Of a stretch of 64,000 bases of DNA, positions 24,236-36,691 are shown in pieces. The notes beneath the pieces are model-generated. The model saw only the letters and a list, made by a program, of their open reading frames with translations, did not search any database and was not told where the DNA came from. Position 1 is the first letter of the stretch, and every line of letters begins with the position of its first letter. The stretch spans positions 26,295-90,294 of the forward strand of contig FWWN02000225.1 of the NCBI GenBank assembly GCA_900175165.2, written 5' to 3'. Source of the stretch: Rhizomucor pusillus (Eukaryota; Mucoromycota; Mucoromycetes; Mucorales; Lichtheimiaceae). The position numbers and the translations under genes were made by a program.

Positions 24236-26806
24236 GAAATATGGGGCTGCGAGCGCAATGGAAAGAAAAAGAGGTAAATAAGGAAGCAGAAGAAGCGGGG
24301 TGCAGCCAAGAGAGCGCGCTGAAGTATTGAGACCCTGCTGTCTGTGTAACTGTCACACAGACTCAAGTTCAGGTACATTTTTAGCCAACAGACCAGGGAA
24401 GAATGACATTTGGAGTTAAACATCACTTGACAGCCTCGTATGCTACAGATTACGTTCATAAATCAGTTCATGCTCGCGGATTGCAGCGAAGATACCATAG
24501 CTTAAAGTTCCATTGATGCGCATTCTATGCTATTAATATGCAGAAACCGAGAGCTGACGACAAAGACTGTGCTTATGCGCGGATAGAACTGCTCCAATGA
24601 TACCACCAGAGTATGAACAACGAGAATAATGCTGTATATCTATAATAAAGTTGGATGAAAAGAATGAAAATGCGCAGACTGGCAGCAAGTTAATTTTTTG
24701 GACATGATGGCTGGACAAATTGGCAGAAAGGAACGGTCGCTTCATGATGGCCCAGCGCGCGGTGGGCGTGAAATATGCAGTAGAGAATACTGCAAAGACA
24801 AGTTTTGAGCGATATATTGTGTTTTTAAAAAAGAGTGGAGTGGACATTGGTTTTGGAATCGGTGGTGACAAAAAGGAATGTAGATAGAAGATGCCATGCA
24901 GAGTTCACGGCCTGTTGAATCCTGTAATGGCCGCTCTACGGCAAACAAGTTATGTAGATATCATCAAGTTATCTCTTTTCGCAAGGGGCTTAAACCTGGT
25001 CAACGGTCTCCATGTTTTCAAAGCCATATATAGACATTTTCCGGAGGAGGTTTTCTCGGTCTTGGAACTTCGACTCAGCCCATGGAGTTGCGAGCTAAGC
25101 TGGGTATATCCTGGTTTCCAAGAGCGCGCCACACTGTCAGGACAAGAACCGTGTAGAGGGCCCTGGCAGCGGCGAAGACGTTAGGACGGGAAAGGATACA
25201 GCGCAAATGCGCGAGCGAGGCGTGGGTGCAGAGTTAAGGACAGGAGACAGAGAAGGATGAGAAGATGGCACGGCAATAGCAGCCGACCGCAAGGAATGGC
25301 GAGGAGGACGAGCGGAATCAGTCGTTGTGTTGGTTGCCTGGCGGAAAAGGTGAAAGAATAGGTGGGAAATGGGAGAAATGTTGCGCCACAGGTGAACAGA
25401 AACAGGTGCCTTTGATATCGGCTACAAAGCAGGATGGCATATAAGCCGCAATGGAAAGAAGTGTAAGGTGTTTGGGTGAGTTAGCTACCAATGACAAATT
25501 TGACAGAGTATAGACGATATTCTGCAAGCAGTTGGTGTGCAGCTTATACATATAAAAAAACCTTCAAAGCATTTGCTAAGCAATTAGGTATGCTAATAGC
25601 AGACGATAGACGTGTACAAATAATTTGAAGACACTTGTAAGGAGCGTAGTTGGGAAACGATATAGAAAGCTTTTGAATTTGGTGCAATGGCCAGAAGTGT
25701 ACGTAGTTATCCCAGAAAGAGAATCATGACCAGAGAAGAGACAAGAAAGGCCTGATGCCAACAACAGACTCTCCCAAACGGTGTTTGGTTGGGGATGTAG
25801 CGTAATGATATCAGGTGAGACAGAAGTGAATACTTTGAGATTGGACATCACGTAAGAAATGTTACAGAGAAAAAAGACGGAAAAAAAAGCATTTACACAA
25901 CCCTTCATTACTGCTATGTGTTTACAGATGGAGGTTGAACTTTCCTTTGCGGATACATATAGATCATTCAGATAGCTGCTTTCAGCTTGCTATGGCAAAG
26001 AAGTTAGTAAGTATGAACACTGTATTGCCACAGCTTCGTTTAGCTTGACATTGAGAAACGTTCTAAGCCTTCAAATTATCCTGAACATTTGTGATATCTT
26101 CTCATATTGTAAACATTTAAAATTCAGAATGCTATAAAGACAAATTGAGTTGTAACAAGTTCGTCTAAAATATTGCTGCTCTACGTTCGCATGGTATGTC
26201 CTGAACGCAGCTTGCATTTATATTTATCGCCTTAGTCCCCAGCAGCAGGACACATGTCCGAAATTCCCATATCGTACTAAATGGTAGATTCTACATGCTA
26301 GAGTCATGATGTTAACCTTTCAGGGTACAAACCTTGCACGACTGGGGAACGCAGTAGACTTGGCAATATCCAATCTATGCAGCCCTTGATGTAGAAAGTA
26401 GGCTGAGTTGTGTGTTCTTGTCAGAGTGCCACCAGAAACTAGCCGAATGTGCCCGACATGGGACCATTTTAAATATTATTTCCATTCCTGTACCAGCCTG
26501 AACGAATTTATCAAGGGTAGACATCGAGAGTTTTGCTAAGGCGCGCTCATTCGGACGGGAGAGCACAAAGTTGCAGCAGGATAAAGGCTCTGATAAACTC
26601 AGATCATATCTTGATGAGAAGTTCAAAGACAAGAAATCTTCGTAATCCCTCATATAAGGATATTGGAAATCACGTCGAAACTATAGACAGTAAGCTGTAA
26701 AATAGTATGTACTTACGAGGACACTATTTGTATGGAAACATCTTGTTATATACATAAAATCGAGTTCTGATTCATATGCACCATTGTTTTGGACGTTTGT
26801 GCAACC
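24236..26806. other. Gene-poor interval between CSC1 and the sulfotransferase-like gene
   Basis: About 2.57 kb without a recognisable gene. A GC-richer patch at about 25130-25340 has a Pro/Ser-rich frame open on the minus strand (RPPRHSLRSAA near 25290) with no identified partner exons. On the minus strand at 25908-25576 a 110-codon frame begins with a hydrophobic run. Both are uncertain. The rest is AT-rich. Confidence 0.35.
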
Positions 26807-27743
26807 ATGCCTGAAGCCAAGGATATTTCAACAGATCAACAATGGCGTTCTCTCTTTGAATCAGCTTTTTCTCTTGTATCTATGGCACCTTTGAAGATTA
26901 TTGGAGGAGGCTTCGGACGTACTGGTACAGACAGTCTTCGCACAGCGCTTAGTATGCTCGGGTAAGAAGGCGTAGATTGAGCTATTGCATTCTTGTCAAA
27001 GCTCTGGAAATGTGGATAGTACTGATCTTATTTTGCATTGTGTATAAAGGTACCATACTCATCACATGAAATCATTTCGAGAGGAGCCTGGTATTACAGA
27101 TCCATCTGTGTTCAAGCGTGCTTACGAACATCCAGAAGAGCCTGTTGACTGGGACCAAGTATACGAGGGATTTGACTCTGCAGTTGAGTAAGTAAAAAAT
27201 AAAAAGGATGACAGATATTTACGTCGCTTGTTGCAGGCTAAATGTGCTGATATACAATTACTCCGAAGCTGGCCATCGGTTTCGTTTTTTGATCGCCTAG
27301 TTGAGGCATATCCTGATGCAAAAGTCATCCTTACGGTACGCTCTGCTGACAGCTGGTATACTTCGGTCAAGAATACTATCTGGGGCCGAGGAAGAAATCC
27401 TCCTCCGCATTTGCCGGATAATCCAGTGTTCCAAAGACAAATCGAGATGTGTCATGCTCTTATTTTGGACGGCGCATTCCATCCTGACAGCGATGCATTT
27501 TTGGACGAGGAGGCTATGAAGAAGAAATTCGTTGAACATAACGAGCATGTCAAGGCGACCATCCCTCCGGACCGGTTGCTAGTTATGGAATTCGGAGAAG
27601 GCTGGGAGCGCTTATGTGCCTTCTTAGGCAAAGAGGTACCTGATGTGCCGTATCCAAACGTTAATTCTACCAAGGAAATGTGGGCTCGTGACGAAGAGCG
27701 TAGAAAGAAACAATTGGAAGAGGAACAGCAGCAGCAGGGATAG
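26807..27743 (+). CDS. Sulfotransferase-fold (Sulfotransfer_4) P-loop protein
   Basis: Three exons, 26807-26961, 27050-27187 and 27269-27743, give 255 residues. The P-loop is GGGFGRTGTDSLRTAL, the PAPS 5'-phosphate-loop signature of the fungal proteins often mislabelled NAD-dependent epimerase. It continues with YHTHHMKSF, WDQVYEGFDSAVDWPS and AYPDAKVILTVRSADSWYTS, which matches the 3'-phosphate-binding segment (VRSADSWYTS). The C-terminus is a charged helix with a short Gln run. The substrate is unknown. There is no secretion signal or membrane helix, so it is probably cytosolic. The third exon begins at a CGAAG|C acceptor, chosen because it restores the conserved Asp-Trp-Pro; an earlier TTGCAG acceptor would break the frame. 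Confidence 0.88.
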
Positions 27744-28051
27744 TAAAGAAGAAAGGAACACAATTATGTAGATTTTTTACTTCATATATATATCATCATC
27801 ATCGTGACTAAACAACACAAATTTATGTGCTTTACAACTTGCTTTCAGTATTATTTTCCAAGTTGACTATGGATGCTCTGTCTCGACGTAACAATGCGGC
27901 TTTGCTAGCCATTGAGTCGTTTTTTCCCGAGTATTGGGATTGCCCAAAGCTGGCGATAGCCCAAGGTCGGACAGTGAAGGCAAAAACTCTTGGCTCGCTT
28001 GGCAGGCAGCCTAGTTTTGCCTCCTCTTTCTTTGCAGTCGTTTCTCGCAGC

Positions 28052-29358
28052 ATGAGCAAAGCCAACCAAGCTCATCAGTTTTATTCATACACAAGCCCTG
28101 CATCAGATATACAATATACACCAAGTGCTCCCTCTGCAGAAGATGTAAATCAGCCACCTTCATACGATGATGCCATTAGGCTTCGACCGGGAATGCTTCC
28201 AGAAACCAGTAACCGTAAACCGTTTGACGGCTACGTACAAGATACCAGCACCACCATTCCTCCATTTAACCCCTCCTCCACTGCCGGCGCTGCCACCTTC
28301 TCTTCATCTTCCCCTTCGACCAATCCATATTTGCAACCCAACATACCAGAATTTGACGAAGACTTTATCACTGCTATCCCCGAAGAGCAGCAACGGCTGC
28401 TGAGCGACGATAACGACGATCAAGCATTCCGCGGTCGACCGCCTCCTCCTGGATATGCGCCGTATCTAGCCCCGTACAAGACATTAAAAGATGGAAGCAT
28501 CATTTCTCGAGACGAGCATCTCAACAGCGACGGAGAAGCTCTGGTGCAGTTTCTCAAGCAGCACAACACACCACCCAATATGGCTGTTCGATTTCGAGGT
28601 AAAGAGATCAGTCGTCCTCACTTTGCAATAGCAATTTTGGTTATCTTGATAATTGACTTGTATCGTTTATCAGGATGGCACGAAGAAACGTTTTGGCGTA
28701 GTCGCACTTCACGAGATAACGACGGCAACGTCATAGAATTGCAAGAACCTGAGACGCGAACAATTACAGATTTTGAATTTGAAATCGACTGCAGCGACTG
28801 TATCTCGCCTTTTTGCCAAGGCATTTATGTATTACCAGATAAAAAGACTGGCGAGATCAAGACTGTTCGACAGCTTTGCGACGATTATGTCCATGAAAAG
28901 AACAAATTAAAAGAACTGCGTCTCACCAAAGAAATCGAATGGAACTACGCAGAGCTTACTCGAGGTAATAAAATTTCAAGAGCGATACATTTACAACTCG
29001 GTCTTAACACTTACTGTTGTTAGCATTCACGGCTGCTATCCGGGCGTATGGATATCACCACGCTGTCGAAATCACATTTGAAACTAAAGAAAACAAGATC
29101 ACCGTCAAAACGCAATCGCGCTTATCACGGCTTGCTGATAACTGGATAATGAAGGCATTCTGCTACCTGACATGCCTAATTATACTTGCATGGCCCATAA
29201 TGTTTATCTACAGAAAACGGTTTGGCCACGCCACGCTCAAAAGCAAATGGACCATGACAGTCTCAGAACGAGACTGGTACCAACGTCACATCACAGAAGT
29301 GCTGGGAAAGGTTCGAACGCAGGGTCAAGCTCTCGGAGTCGTACCCTTCATTCTTTAA
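28052..29358 (+). CDS. Uncharacterised two-TM fungal membrane protein
   Basis: Two exons, 28052-28964 and 29024-29358, give 415 residues from the Met of MSKANQ. The frame stays open upstream to an in-frame ATG at 27869, so the true start may be earlier. The first ~150 residues are Pro/Ser/Tyr-rich and disordered, with a PPSYDDA motif that resembles a PPxY WW-ligand. A hydrophobic helix follows (FAIAILVILIIDLYRL), then an acidic, Cys-containing region (CSDCISPFCQGIYV), an amphipathic segment with TAAIRAYGYHHAVEITFET, and a second helix (YLTCLIILAWPIMFIYRK). The layout is typical of a conserved fungal family without a function. It lies 308 bp downstream of the sulfotransferase-like gene on the same strand. 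Confidence 0.75.
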
Positions 29359-29776
29359 GTTCACCGTACTACTAGCATATAAATAAACCGCGACTTGTGT
29401 ATCATTTTGCCTGTAGTCATTGTACAACAACGTTAGTGTGAATATTAACGACTCTGGAAAACGATCATCGCTCAACGCTCCCAAATATAATAATAAGAGT
29501 CTAAGCCTTTAACTATGGAAGATGCTCACTTAATTTGGAAAGAACTATAATGCACATGGCCATAAATGCATTCAAGGGCGATCGTAAAGAAGAAAAAAAG
29601 TGGGGAGCACAATCAAGAGACAGAGAGATGGTGATGGAGAAAATGTTCGTAATAATGATAAGTAAATCAGAGGAAGCAGGGAAGGAGGAGAAGAAGAACA
29701 ACAGGCACACATGTATATATACGCCGTAATAATAATGTAGCTAAATGATTATGACTTGTACACCAGTAATAGCATT

Positions 29777-30936
29777 TTACATTCTTTGATGTGGTTTGCC
29801 ATCTGCAGTATCCGGCTTGTAGTAATCGCCTCCACGCTGCGCTGCTGCAGAACCCGCATCGTACATGTGCTGAGGTTGAGGTTGCTGATGGTCGTATCCT
29901 TGGCTGGACACAGCCGTGCTTCCGTCGTAATAATACTGCTGCTGGTCATCGTAGTAGCCGCTCTCCGGGTAGTAGTATCCTGGTTGCTGCTGGTGCTGCT
30001 GACCTGGCGACATGGGACCGCCTGGAGGAGCACCGTAAGGCTGTTGGTAGCTGGGGACATAGTGGCGGTTGGTACCATATTCAGCGCTAGGTGCATCGTT
30101 GTAGAAGTTGCCTTGCTCGTTCAAGCGTGGAAGCGTAGGTGAGGCAGCACCGGCGACGGCAGCACCGCCAGCAGCGGCAGCACCAGCACCAGCACCGGCT
30201 GCAGCCAGATTGGAGGCAGCCATAGGAGGAGATCGGTGGTGAGGGAAATCGGTTTCAGCCAAACCAAAGTCCTCGAAATCAGTGGTACGCTTCTCACGGC
30301 TGCGCGAGGTGCATCCACCGCGGCGGTTAAGCCAAGCCAAGAAACCTCCAATCAGGGCAACACCCACTGTGTGGAATACAAGTGAATTTTACAGGCACCG
30401 TTTCACGCTATTCTTAACTTACCAACTCCGCCGACAACAGCACCAGCAATTGTGCCTGCTTTGTTATCGCCATTATCCTCTTGCTGGTCCGAAGAATGCG
30501 TTGAAGTCGGGGCACTCGAAGACTTGGTAGATGATCCAGAACTAGATGAAGATGAGCTCGAGTCGCTGCTGGAGGAAGGAGTCTCGCTCGACGAAGGAGA
30601 TTGGCTGCTGGAAGGAGCCTGGGAGGAAGATGGCGCTGCAGAGGACGAGGAAGGCTGCACTTGGCTCGAACTAGGTTGAGCACTGGAACTCGTTGGTTGC
30701 GCACTGGAAGAGGGTTGAGGATCTGAGCTCGATGGTTGCGGTTGCGCGCTGGAGCTTGGTTGAGGAGCTTCGGTCGAGGTCGGTTGAGGGGCTTCGGTCG
30801 AACTAGGTGCTGGTGTTGTAACTGGAGTGTCACTCGAGGAAGGAGCTGGCGAGGCCGAGTTCTGTGAGTCGACTCTAGAGATTGCCTGAATCAAGATGAG
30901 TGCAACGAGCACCCAGGTGGTAAATGAGAGTCGCAT
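29777..30936 (-). CDS. Mid2/Wsc-like cell-surface sensor (signal peptide, Ser/Pro-rich ectodomain, one TM)
   Basis: Two exons, 30936-30423 and 30366-29777, give 367 residues. An N-terminal signal peptide (MRLSFTTWVLVALILIQAIS) precedes about 130 residues almost wholly of Ser, Pro, Thr, Gln and Ala, an obvious substrate for O-mannosylation. A Gly/Val-rich membrane helix (GTIAGAVVGGVGVGVALIGG) spans the exon junction and is followed by a basic stop-transfer sequence. The cytoplasmic tail holds an Ala/Gly-rich block and then a Tyr/Gln/Pro-rich block (QPGYYYPESGYYDDQQQYYY). This matches the architecture of fungal cell-wall integrity sensors of the Mid2/Wsc kind. No WSC Cys domain is present, so Mid2-like is the better label. 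The ligand is the cell wall itself, by inference. Confidence 0.78.
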
Positions 30937-31644
30937 AAAGTTCTAGTGCTTTGGAAAGGGAAAAAAATAAGAGAAGAAAAGGACCCTGCTAAAAAACTCC
31001 CATAAAAAATTCCACATTTGGCTGCTGGGTTCCCCTTCGGCCTTGGTGTCCATTTTTCTGTGTTACTGTGTAACATCAAGAGTGCCATATTTTTTTAGTA
31101 ACCGTCACCGAAACCCTGTTTCAGGGTAATGATCATTGTCTCATATGTTTCCAAGTCAACAACTGCTTAGTGAAAGAGACAAAATAAGGGTTTCCTTGAT
31201 CGAGTCAGCTGGTATTATGTAAGATTTTCATTTTTGTTTACAGAATCACAGGGATGGGTTTGTTTCATCCTTAATGTCTCGATGCCGCTGATCTTGCCAG
31301 GCCGGCTCCGAATCAGACAGTTTGAAACCTTGGCATTCTTCTGCAGCGTCCAAGTTGGATCGGATCACAAAGTATCGGCAGCTGATTAAGTACGCCTTTA
31401 TTCGGGTGCAAGGCTTATTTTCATCTCATGTCATGTGCAAAAAGAAAGTGATCTTTGTGAACCTCACAATATCCGCTTCCAGGCAAGATCAAACCAGCAG
31501 TTATCAATGGAATATTGCCAGTCAGCTATTTTATCGCTCTGACGTCCATAGAGTAAAATACCACATGCGGGTTCAAGAGACAACATTGGACAGGGGTTTG
31601 TACATGAATAATCATTGTTCATCAAATACATCTATGCTAAGAGT
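30937..31644. other. Intergenic region
   Basis: Upstream of the Mid2/Wsc-like gene and downstream of TRM44. An A/G-rich run at 30955-30985 lies directly upstream of the sensor start and reads as a pyrimidine-rich leader on its strand. No gene is supported. Confidence 0.4.
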
Positions 31645-34001
31645 CTAGGATGATTGCGGTTGATGAGTTTTGGCTTCTAACTTTGCTTTTTTCAGCATCC
31701 TTCGCTGCTGATCCTTTTTGCGATCGTTTAGACGAGGTACAAAAGCCTTACCGGCCAGCTCGATGGACTCTAGCTCCAAGGAGGCTTCAGTCCTACGTCG
31801 CCCGACAATGGCAATGTTCTTTGTGCTTGGGATGCGCAGATAGTCCTCTTCACACTCAAAACCGCATTTACGCGCAATGTCTTTGACATAATGCGTGTAA
31901 GCCTTGTATTTGCCTCCATCTTCCGAGCTCCGGAGCGCCAGTGTCCGTGTCCCATCAAGAGCATAGAAACAGCAAGGTATCACCAAGAATCTGATGCATT
32001 CGTGTTCAGTGCTATACACATATATCTCTGCTGTTCTTTCTAACCTGCAATGCTCCCCCGACTTGTTAGCGATATATGGTATCCTATTTTCCTTGATGCA
32101 TGAGTATATCTTGTACTTTCATTGTTCTACACAAGATAGATACTTGCCATGGTACCAATTCATCTGCATGGTTTCCAATAAGCCAATCAGCATCTGGGTA
32201 AGTTGTACTTGCCGGCTGCAATGTTTCTACTGCTTTGGGTGCTTAGTACTGCAACGTCGTTGTACGGAAGAAAGATGGGCAGACTTGCCTCGAAGCAAAT
32301 CATGCTTTTCTCCCCGCAATTTTGCCCATATTTTTCGCTCAGCAATGTCTACACCGTAGCCAGGATATCCTTCACTCGATAGTAGATATGTTAACAATCC
32401 GTTCCCGCAACCTAGATCAACAAATCTCGGCTTTCTGAATTCGGGCTGTTAGTATTGGGATCCCAAGAGAGGAAAGAACGCGTGGCGAAACTTGCCTTGG
32501 TTCCGATTCCCAGAGACACATAAGATAGCTCGCAATGGCAATATCCTCAAACACAAACTTCCGAGGATCAGTTTTCTCAGTCCAGTTGCTGCAGTGATAT
32601 ATCAGTCTCGGATATTAACGACGGAGAGGTGGATAGAACAACATACGTGACAAGATCTTGCGCGTATTTAGCTTTGATACGTTGGTACATCTCCACATAG
32701 CGGTCTTTGGGCACCAAGATATCGTGCTGGGCGCGCTTCTTGTATCCTAATCGCTGCTGGATGCACCATTTGAATAGTTTGTGAAGCAATGTTCTCAGAG
32801 CATATTGCTTGGGAAAGGAGGTGGAGGAGTTGGTCACAGCAGATTCCAAAATGGTGGATTGAGAAGACTCACCATTTTCGGATCTGTCACAGCTACGTGA
32901 TCGATGCTTGTGGGAACTAATTCCAAACGAAGAACGCCCTGTGCTTCATCTTTGCTGCTATGCATCAGTCATTTTTTATCTCGCGGATGCGTAAGTTAAC
33001 GTTTACATACCAATGGTCGCCTTGTTCGGAAGAGTACACAAAGCTGTAAGCCCTGACCTATCAAACATTAGTACAGGGCTATGTTTGTTGTTGCCTCAGA
33101 ACAAGTTCTTGTTTCCTCACTTTGGGGTAGTAGAACGGTAACTGCTGCACGAAATCCTCGGAATCTTCGATGTTGACCGCTGGTCGGTATACAACGCGTG
33201 CTTCATAGCCTGCCNNNNNNNNNNNNNNNNNNNNNNNNNNNNNNNNNNNNNNNNNNNNNNNNNNNNNNNNAAAAAAAAACTTTGTTGGAGACGCTGCATG
33301 AAAAAGCAACTGCTTTGCAGATGTTACCTTGGTCGTGTGAGTCACGCTCATAATATTCGATAATCTCATCAAAAGGCGCATCTTTAGCTTTCCGTTTCGG
33401 CAAGAGGGTGCGGTGTATAGTTTCCCGTTGGTCTGTCGACGCTTGTTGACCTTGGAACTGCTTTCGAGACAATACTTTGGCTTCAAGCACAGGTGGTATG
33501 ATAAGCTGCGGATCAACCGTCCATTTTTCCTGGTGTATTTCTTTTGGCTCAACTTAAAAAGTCTTTCCCAATCACTGATATCCAAAAACGTACGATTGTC
33601 TGCCAAAATGCATTGTAGTCTGCTGGAACAGTTTGTCGCGCTACAACGTACCACTGCTCGTTGCTTTTGATAGGACTGTTGAAGAATAGTTCGGGGGAGA
33701 AATATGAAAACAGCTGATTCGGGTCAATCGCAACATTTTCGCCGACATGTTCTGCGATGCCACTTTCAGTCCATCTGCAGAGAAGCCGGAATGAGTTAGA
33801 TTGTATGACAAACCTTGTTCAGTAGTGTTGGCTTCTGCAGTGGATCGTTTGCTCATGGGCGTTGGGAAGAAACCTCCGTCCGTTCGAGGCAGTTTCAATA
33901 ACCAGTAGCTGAGATGGATTATGCGTTTCTATTCTTGCTTGACAGAGCAAACAAGAGAATGTATGCAGGGAAGCAGTCGTCCCTGGATAGAACTTATGCA
34001 T
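31645..34001 (-). CDS. TRM44: tRNA (uracil-O2-)-methyltransferase TRM44
   Basis: AdoMet-dependent enzyme making 2'-O-methyluridine at position 44 of serine tRNAs. Eleven exons keep phase and give about 540 residues: 34001-33874, 33774-33594, 33529-33328, 33209-33121, 33057-33011, 32957-32873, 32807-32647, 32588-32496, 32434-32266, 32215-32148 and 32044-31645. Diagnostic segments are FYYPKVRAYSFVYSSE, then KWCIQQRLGYKKRAQHDILV, motif I PRFVDLGCGNGLLTYLLSSE, ERKIW, DADWLIGNHADELVPW and RFLVIPCCFYALDG. The C-terminal basic tail (KKDQQRRMLKKAKLEAK) may help RNA binding. Exon 1 is tentative. Introns after exons 8 and 10 appear to start with GCAAGT rather than GT. The N-run at 33215-33270 lies inside the third intron, so the coding sequence seems intact. 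Confidence 0.88.
33215..33270. other. Assembly gap (56 Ns) inside a TRM44 intron
   Basis: On the minus strand the donor (CAAG|gtaaca at 33327) lies before the gap and a GGCAG acceptor (33214-33210) directly after it, and phases agree across them (phase 1). The gap is next to an A9 run (T on the coding strand). The intron length is therefore unknown but coding content is not lost. Confidence 0.85.
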
Positions 34002-34980
34002 CAGGCAAACATTAACCAAACGCAAACAATTATGTGTTCCAAGTTCTTGAAATCCTATCTACTGTTTGTCAATCCAAACAATCCGAGGAAGGTGGATGAT
34101 TTCATAAGTTGCTTACCCCGAGGGTCGACATTGGCCCCTGGCTAGCTATCCCTTGATCCTTGTATCCCTGGGAATGCATCGTCGACATATCCAGTAGCAT
34201 TCAGCAATCTCCCATCTTGTCACGTTTTCCTTCCCGGAAATGATATCTGTGTCCCAGCAGGGAGAGAAGAAGAAGAAGAAGAAAGGCTCGCGTGCTGTCC
34301 CTTCACTGCCAGCAGGTTACTCTTTCTCTGTAACGCGAAAATTCCCCAACAAAGCTTTGATATGCTGGATTGGACAGAATTGTATACATGCTTAAATTGC
34401 GGATATTGCCAAAGCTAGTAAGGATCCAGCAACCGACAGCCTATTCATGCAGCAACGTTTTACAAGTAAACAAGTTGGTGAGTTGTTGTACGAACTGTGA
34501 TCGTCCCTACAGGTGCAATAAGAGCATGCTCCAGCACCCTTCATCGGTGCAAATGCGTCTGTGCAGATGGGTGCGCGCAAAAAGGAAAAGAGAGTGAGGA
34601 GCGCCGATAATCCATTGCTATGCAGTAGATGGGCGCTCATTGATGTTACCTTTCTTTGGATTGGCGCCGAAAAAGGATCAATGCCAGAGTCCTAAAATCC
34701 ATGTGTTTCAACACTCTTTTGGATCATTCTCCTCTTTCTATTTATTTCCTTCCTCTAGCATATACCACTTTCTTTGCTGGGGAAGGAGGGAAAAGATTGT
34801 ACCTGGTATAAAACCCTGCAAACAACTTTTCATTTCCTTTTTTCCCTCTCTCTCCACACCTCTCCATACTCTTTCACGGAATGAAACCATCTCAGAATCG
34901 CGATCCCTGTTTGCTCGCAATAGATCTACCTCCGGGCTTGATAATCAGCAGCAACTCTTCCTTGACGTCTTGCGATCCCG
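34002..34980. promoter_or_regulatory. Divergent spacer between TRM44 and the F-box/WD40 gene
   Basis: About 980 bp with no supported gene. There is a GAAGAAGAAG repeat at about 34264-34284, and a strongly C/T-rich tract at about 34824-34868 (tttccctctctctccac) that lies shortly before the F-box/WD40 start, consistent with a pyrimidine-rich fungal promoter or leader. Confidence 0.45.
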
Positions 34981-36691
34981 ATGCCGATCACGGACGATGC
35001 AGCAGTAATAACCAATCAAAACATGCTGTCGCTTCAAGAAAATGTATCTCCCACCGACGACCAAGAAGACGACAGTTGCAATCCATTTCTCGGAAACGTA
35101 AACGCAGGACTGCGGCGAGTTTCCGACAACACAGTGTTGAAAAGGATACTGTCTCCATGCATTGCGGAACTGGAAAAGGTATGCAATGGAGCATATAAGA
35201 TGGAAAATATGGTAGAAAAGAATGTACTCATGAACAAATGCTCAGATTTTCTGACCTCTTTTCCTTGGGAGGTTGCAACACAGATACTCCTGTTTCTTGA
35301 TGTAAAAACGCTTGTCACAATGTCTGCAGTGTGCAAAGCTTGGTATGCACTTTCTAGGAGCAATGATATCTGGCGGAATCGGTTGAAGGATATGCAGTGG
35401 TCGGTGCAGGTGCCCAAGGAGTTTTCCCAGTCAAAAGATCGTTTGGACTGGCACTACATATACAAGCAAAAGTATCAATTGGAGCAGCGTTGGGCGACCG
35501 GTCGATTGCATGCACGGTATATGTTTGGGCATCGAGAAAGCGTCTATTGTGTTAGATTCGACGACGATGTCATTATCTCAGGCAGCAGGGACTATACAAT
35601 CAAAATTTGGAGCACGAAAACATACGAGTGTATCCGTACCCTCCATGGTCACGATGGAAGTGTCTTGTGCCTTCAGTTTGATAAGGAAAAGATCATTTCG
35701 GGCTCATCGGACAAGACAATTATCATTTGGAGTTTGGAAACATTTCAAATATTAAAACGGCTGAGGGTAATACACAATCTTGCCTTTTCGAGAAAAGCAT
35801 CCTCACGTTTGCCAAAAAATAATGTGTAGGGACATACAGGAAACGTGCTGGATGTAAACTTTAACGATACCTACATTGCATCTTGCTCAAAAGATCAGAC
35901 GATCCGTCTCTGGGACGTCCATACAGGAGACCATGTTAGAACCATCCTAGCGCACAGTGGCCCAGTTAATGCATTAAGTCTCAAAGACGACCGAATAGTT
36001 TCCGCCGGCGGCGATGCAGTGATAAAAATGTGGGATGTAACAACTGGAGAATGTATTCGAGAATACACTGGTCACACGCGAGGGTTGGCATGCGTCCAGT
36101 ACGACGGCAAACGGATTGTCAGTGGATCTAACGATAATACAATCAAGGTCTGGGATCCGGAGGTAAGGAACTCACCTATATTTTTCTGAAGTCCGCGCTA
36201 ATGCATACTGAATTATTACATGATATAGACAGGTGCATGTCTTTCGAGTCTAGAAGGTAGATTCTGGGCAAATGAATTTCCTAGTATTATAGACATCCTC
36301 CTGATTGACTGCTTCGCTGTAGGGCACAAGGCACTTGTTCGAACACTTTGCTTCAATGACGAGAAGATTGTGAGTGGAAGCTACGATACAACCATCCGTG
36401 TCTGGGACATAAGGTATATATAGGGCAGAGTACAAGGAAGAAAGCACTGTGTTTGCTTAATACCTCAAATCTGCAGAACTGGCAGATGTTTGCTAAATTT
36501 TCAAAGTGGTCATGAAGGATGGGTGCTCGACGTTCGGTTTGATAAAAGTAGAATCCTGAGGTAACATTGAATCCTTGTATTTTTCGCTTGATAATCATCC
36601 TCATCCATATCCATTTTCTAGCGCTGGCGAAGATAACCCACTTATAGTTATGGATTTTTCCAAAGGAATCGATACCCGCTTCATCCCCTAA
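34981..36691 (+). CDS. F-box/WD40-repeat protein (SCF ubiquitin ligase substrate receptor)
   Basis: Six exons, 34981-35766, 35830-36162, 36229-36256, 36323-36413, 36477-36560 and 36622-36691, give 463 residues. The F-box at about residues 90-135 reads [20 protein letters not shown], then [16 protein letters not shown], and would bind Skp1. Seven WD40 blades follow, each ending W-D/S/E-like: [12 protein letters not shown]...[17 protein letters not shown]...[15 protein letters not shown]...IRLW, and so on. Domain order and size fit Met30/beta-TrCP/FBXW-type receptors that recognise phosphorylated targets, but the target is not readable. An in-frame stop at 34963-34965 makes the ATG at 34981 the first possible start unless there is a 5' UTR splice. 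Exon 3 is only 28 nt. Confidence 0.92.

Noticed and set aside
32194..32288. A third GC-AG intron in TRM44 (GAG|GCAAGT at 32288)
   Set aside because: A canonical GT-AG intron (32265-32216) gives a longer protein with a better fit (SAHLSS then PASTTYPDADWLIGNH), so the GC donor is unnecessary.
33215..33270. Loss of TRM44 coding sequence at the N-gap
   Set aside because: Donor and acceptor flank the gap and phases match, so the gap is intronic.
33641..33898. 85-codon minus-strand frame reading through TRM44 exon 2
   Set aside because: It ignores the CTGCAG acceptor; the alternative frame (WTESGIAEHVGEN) continues into the conserved protein.
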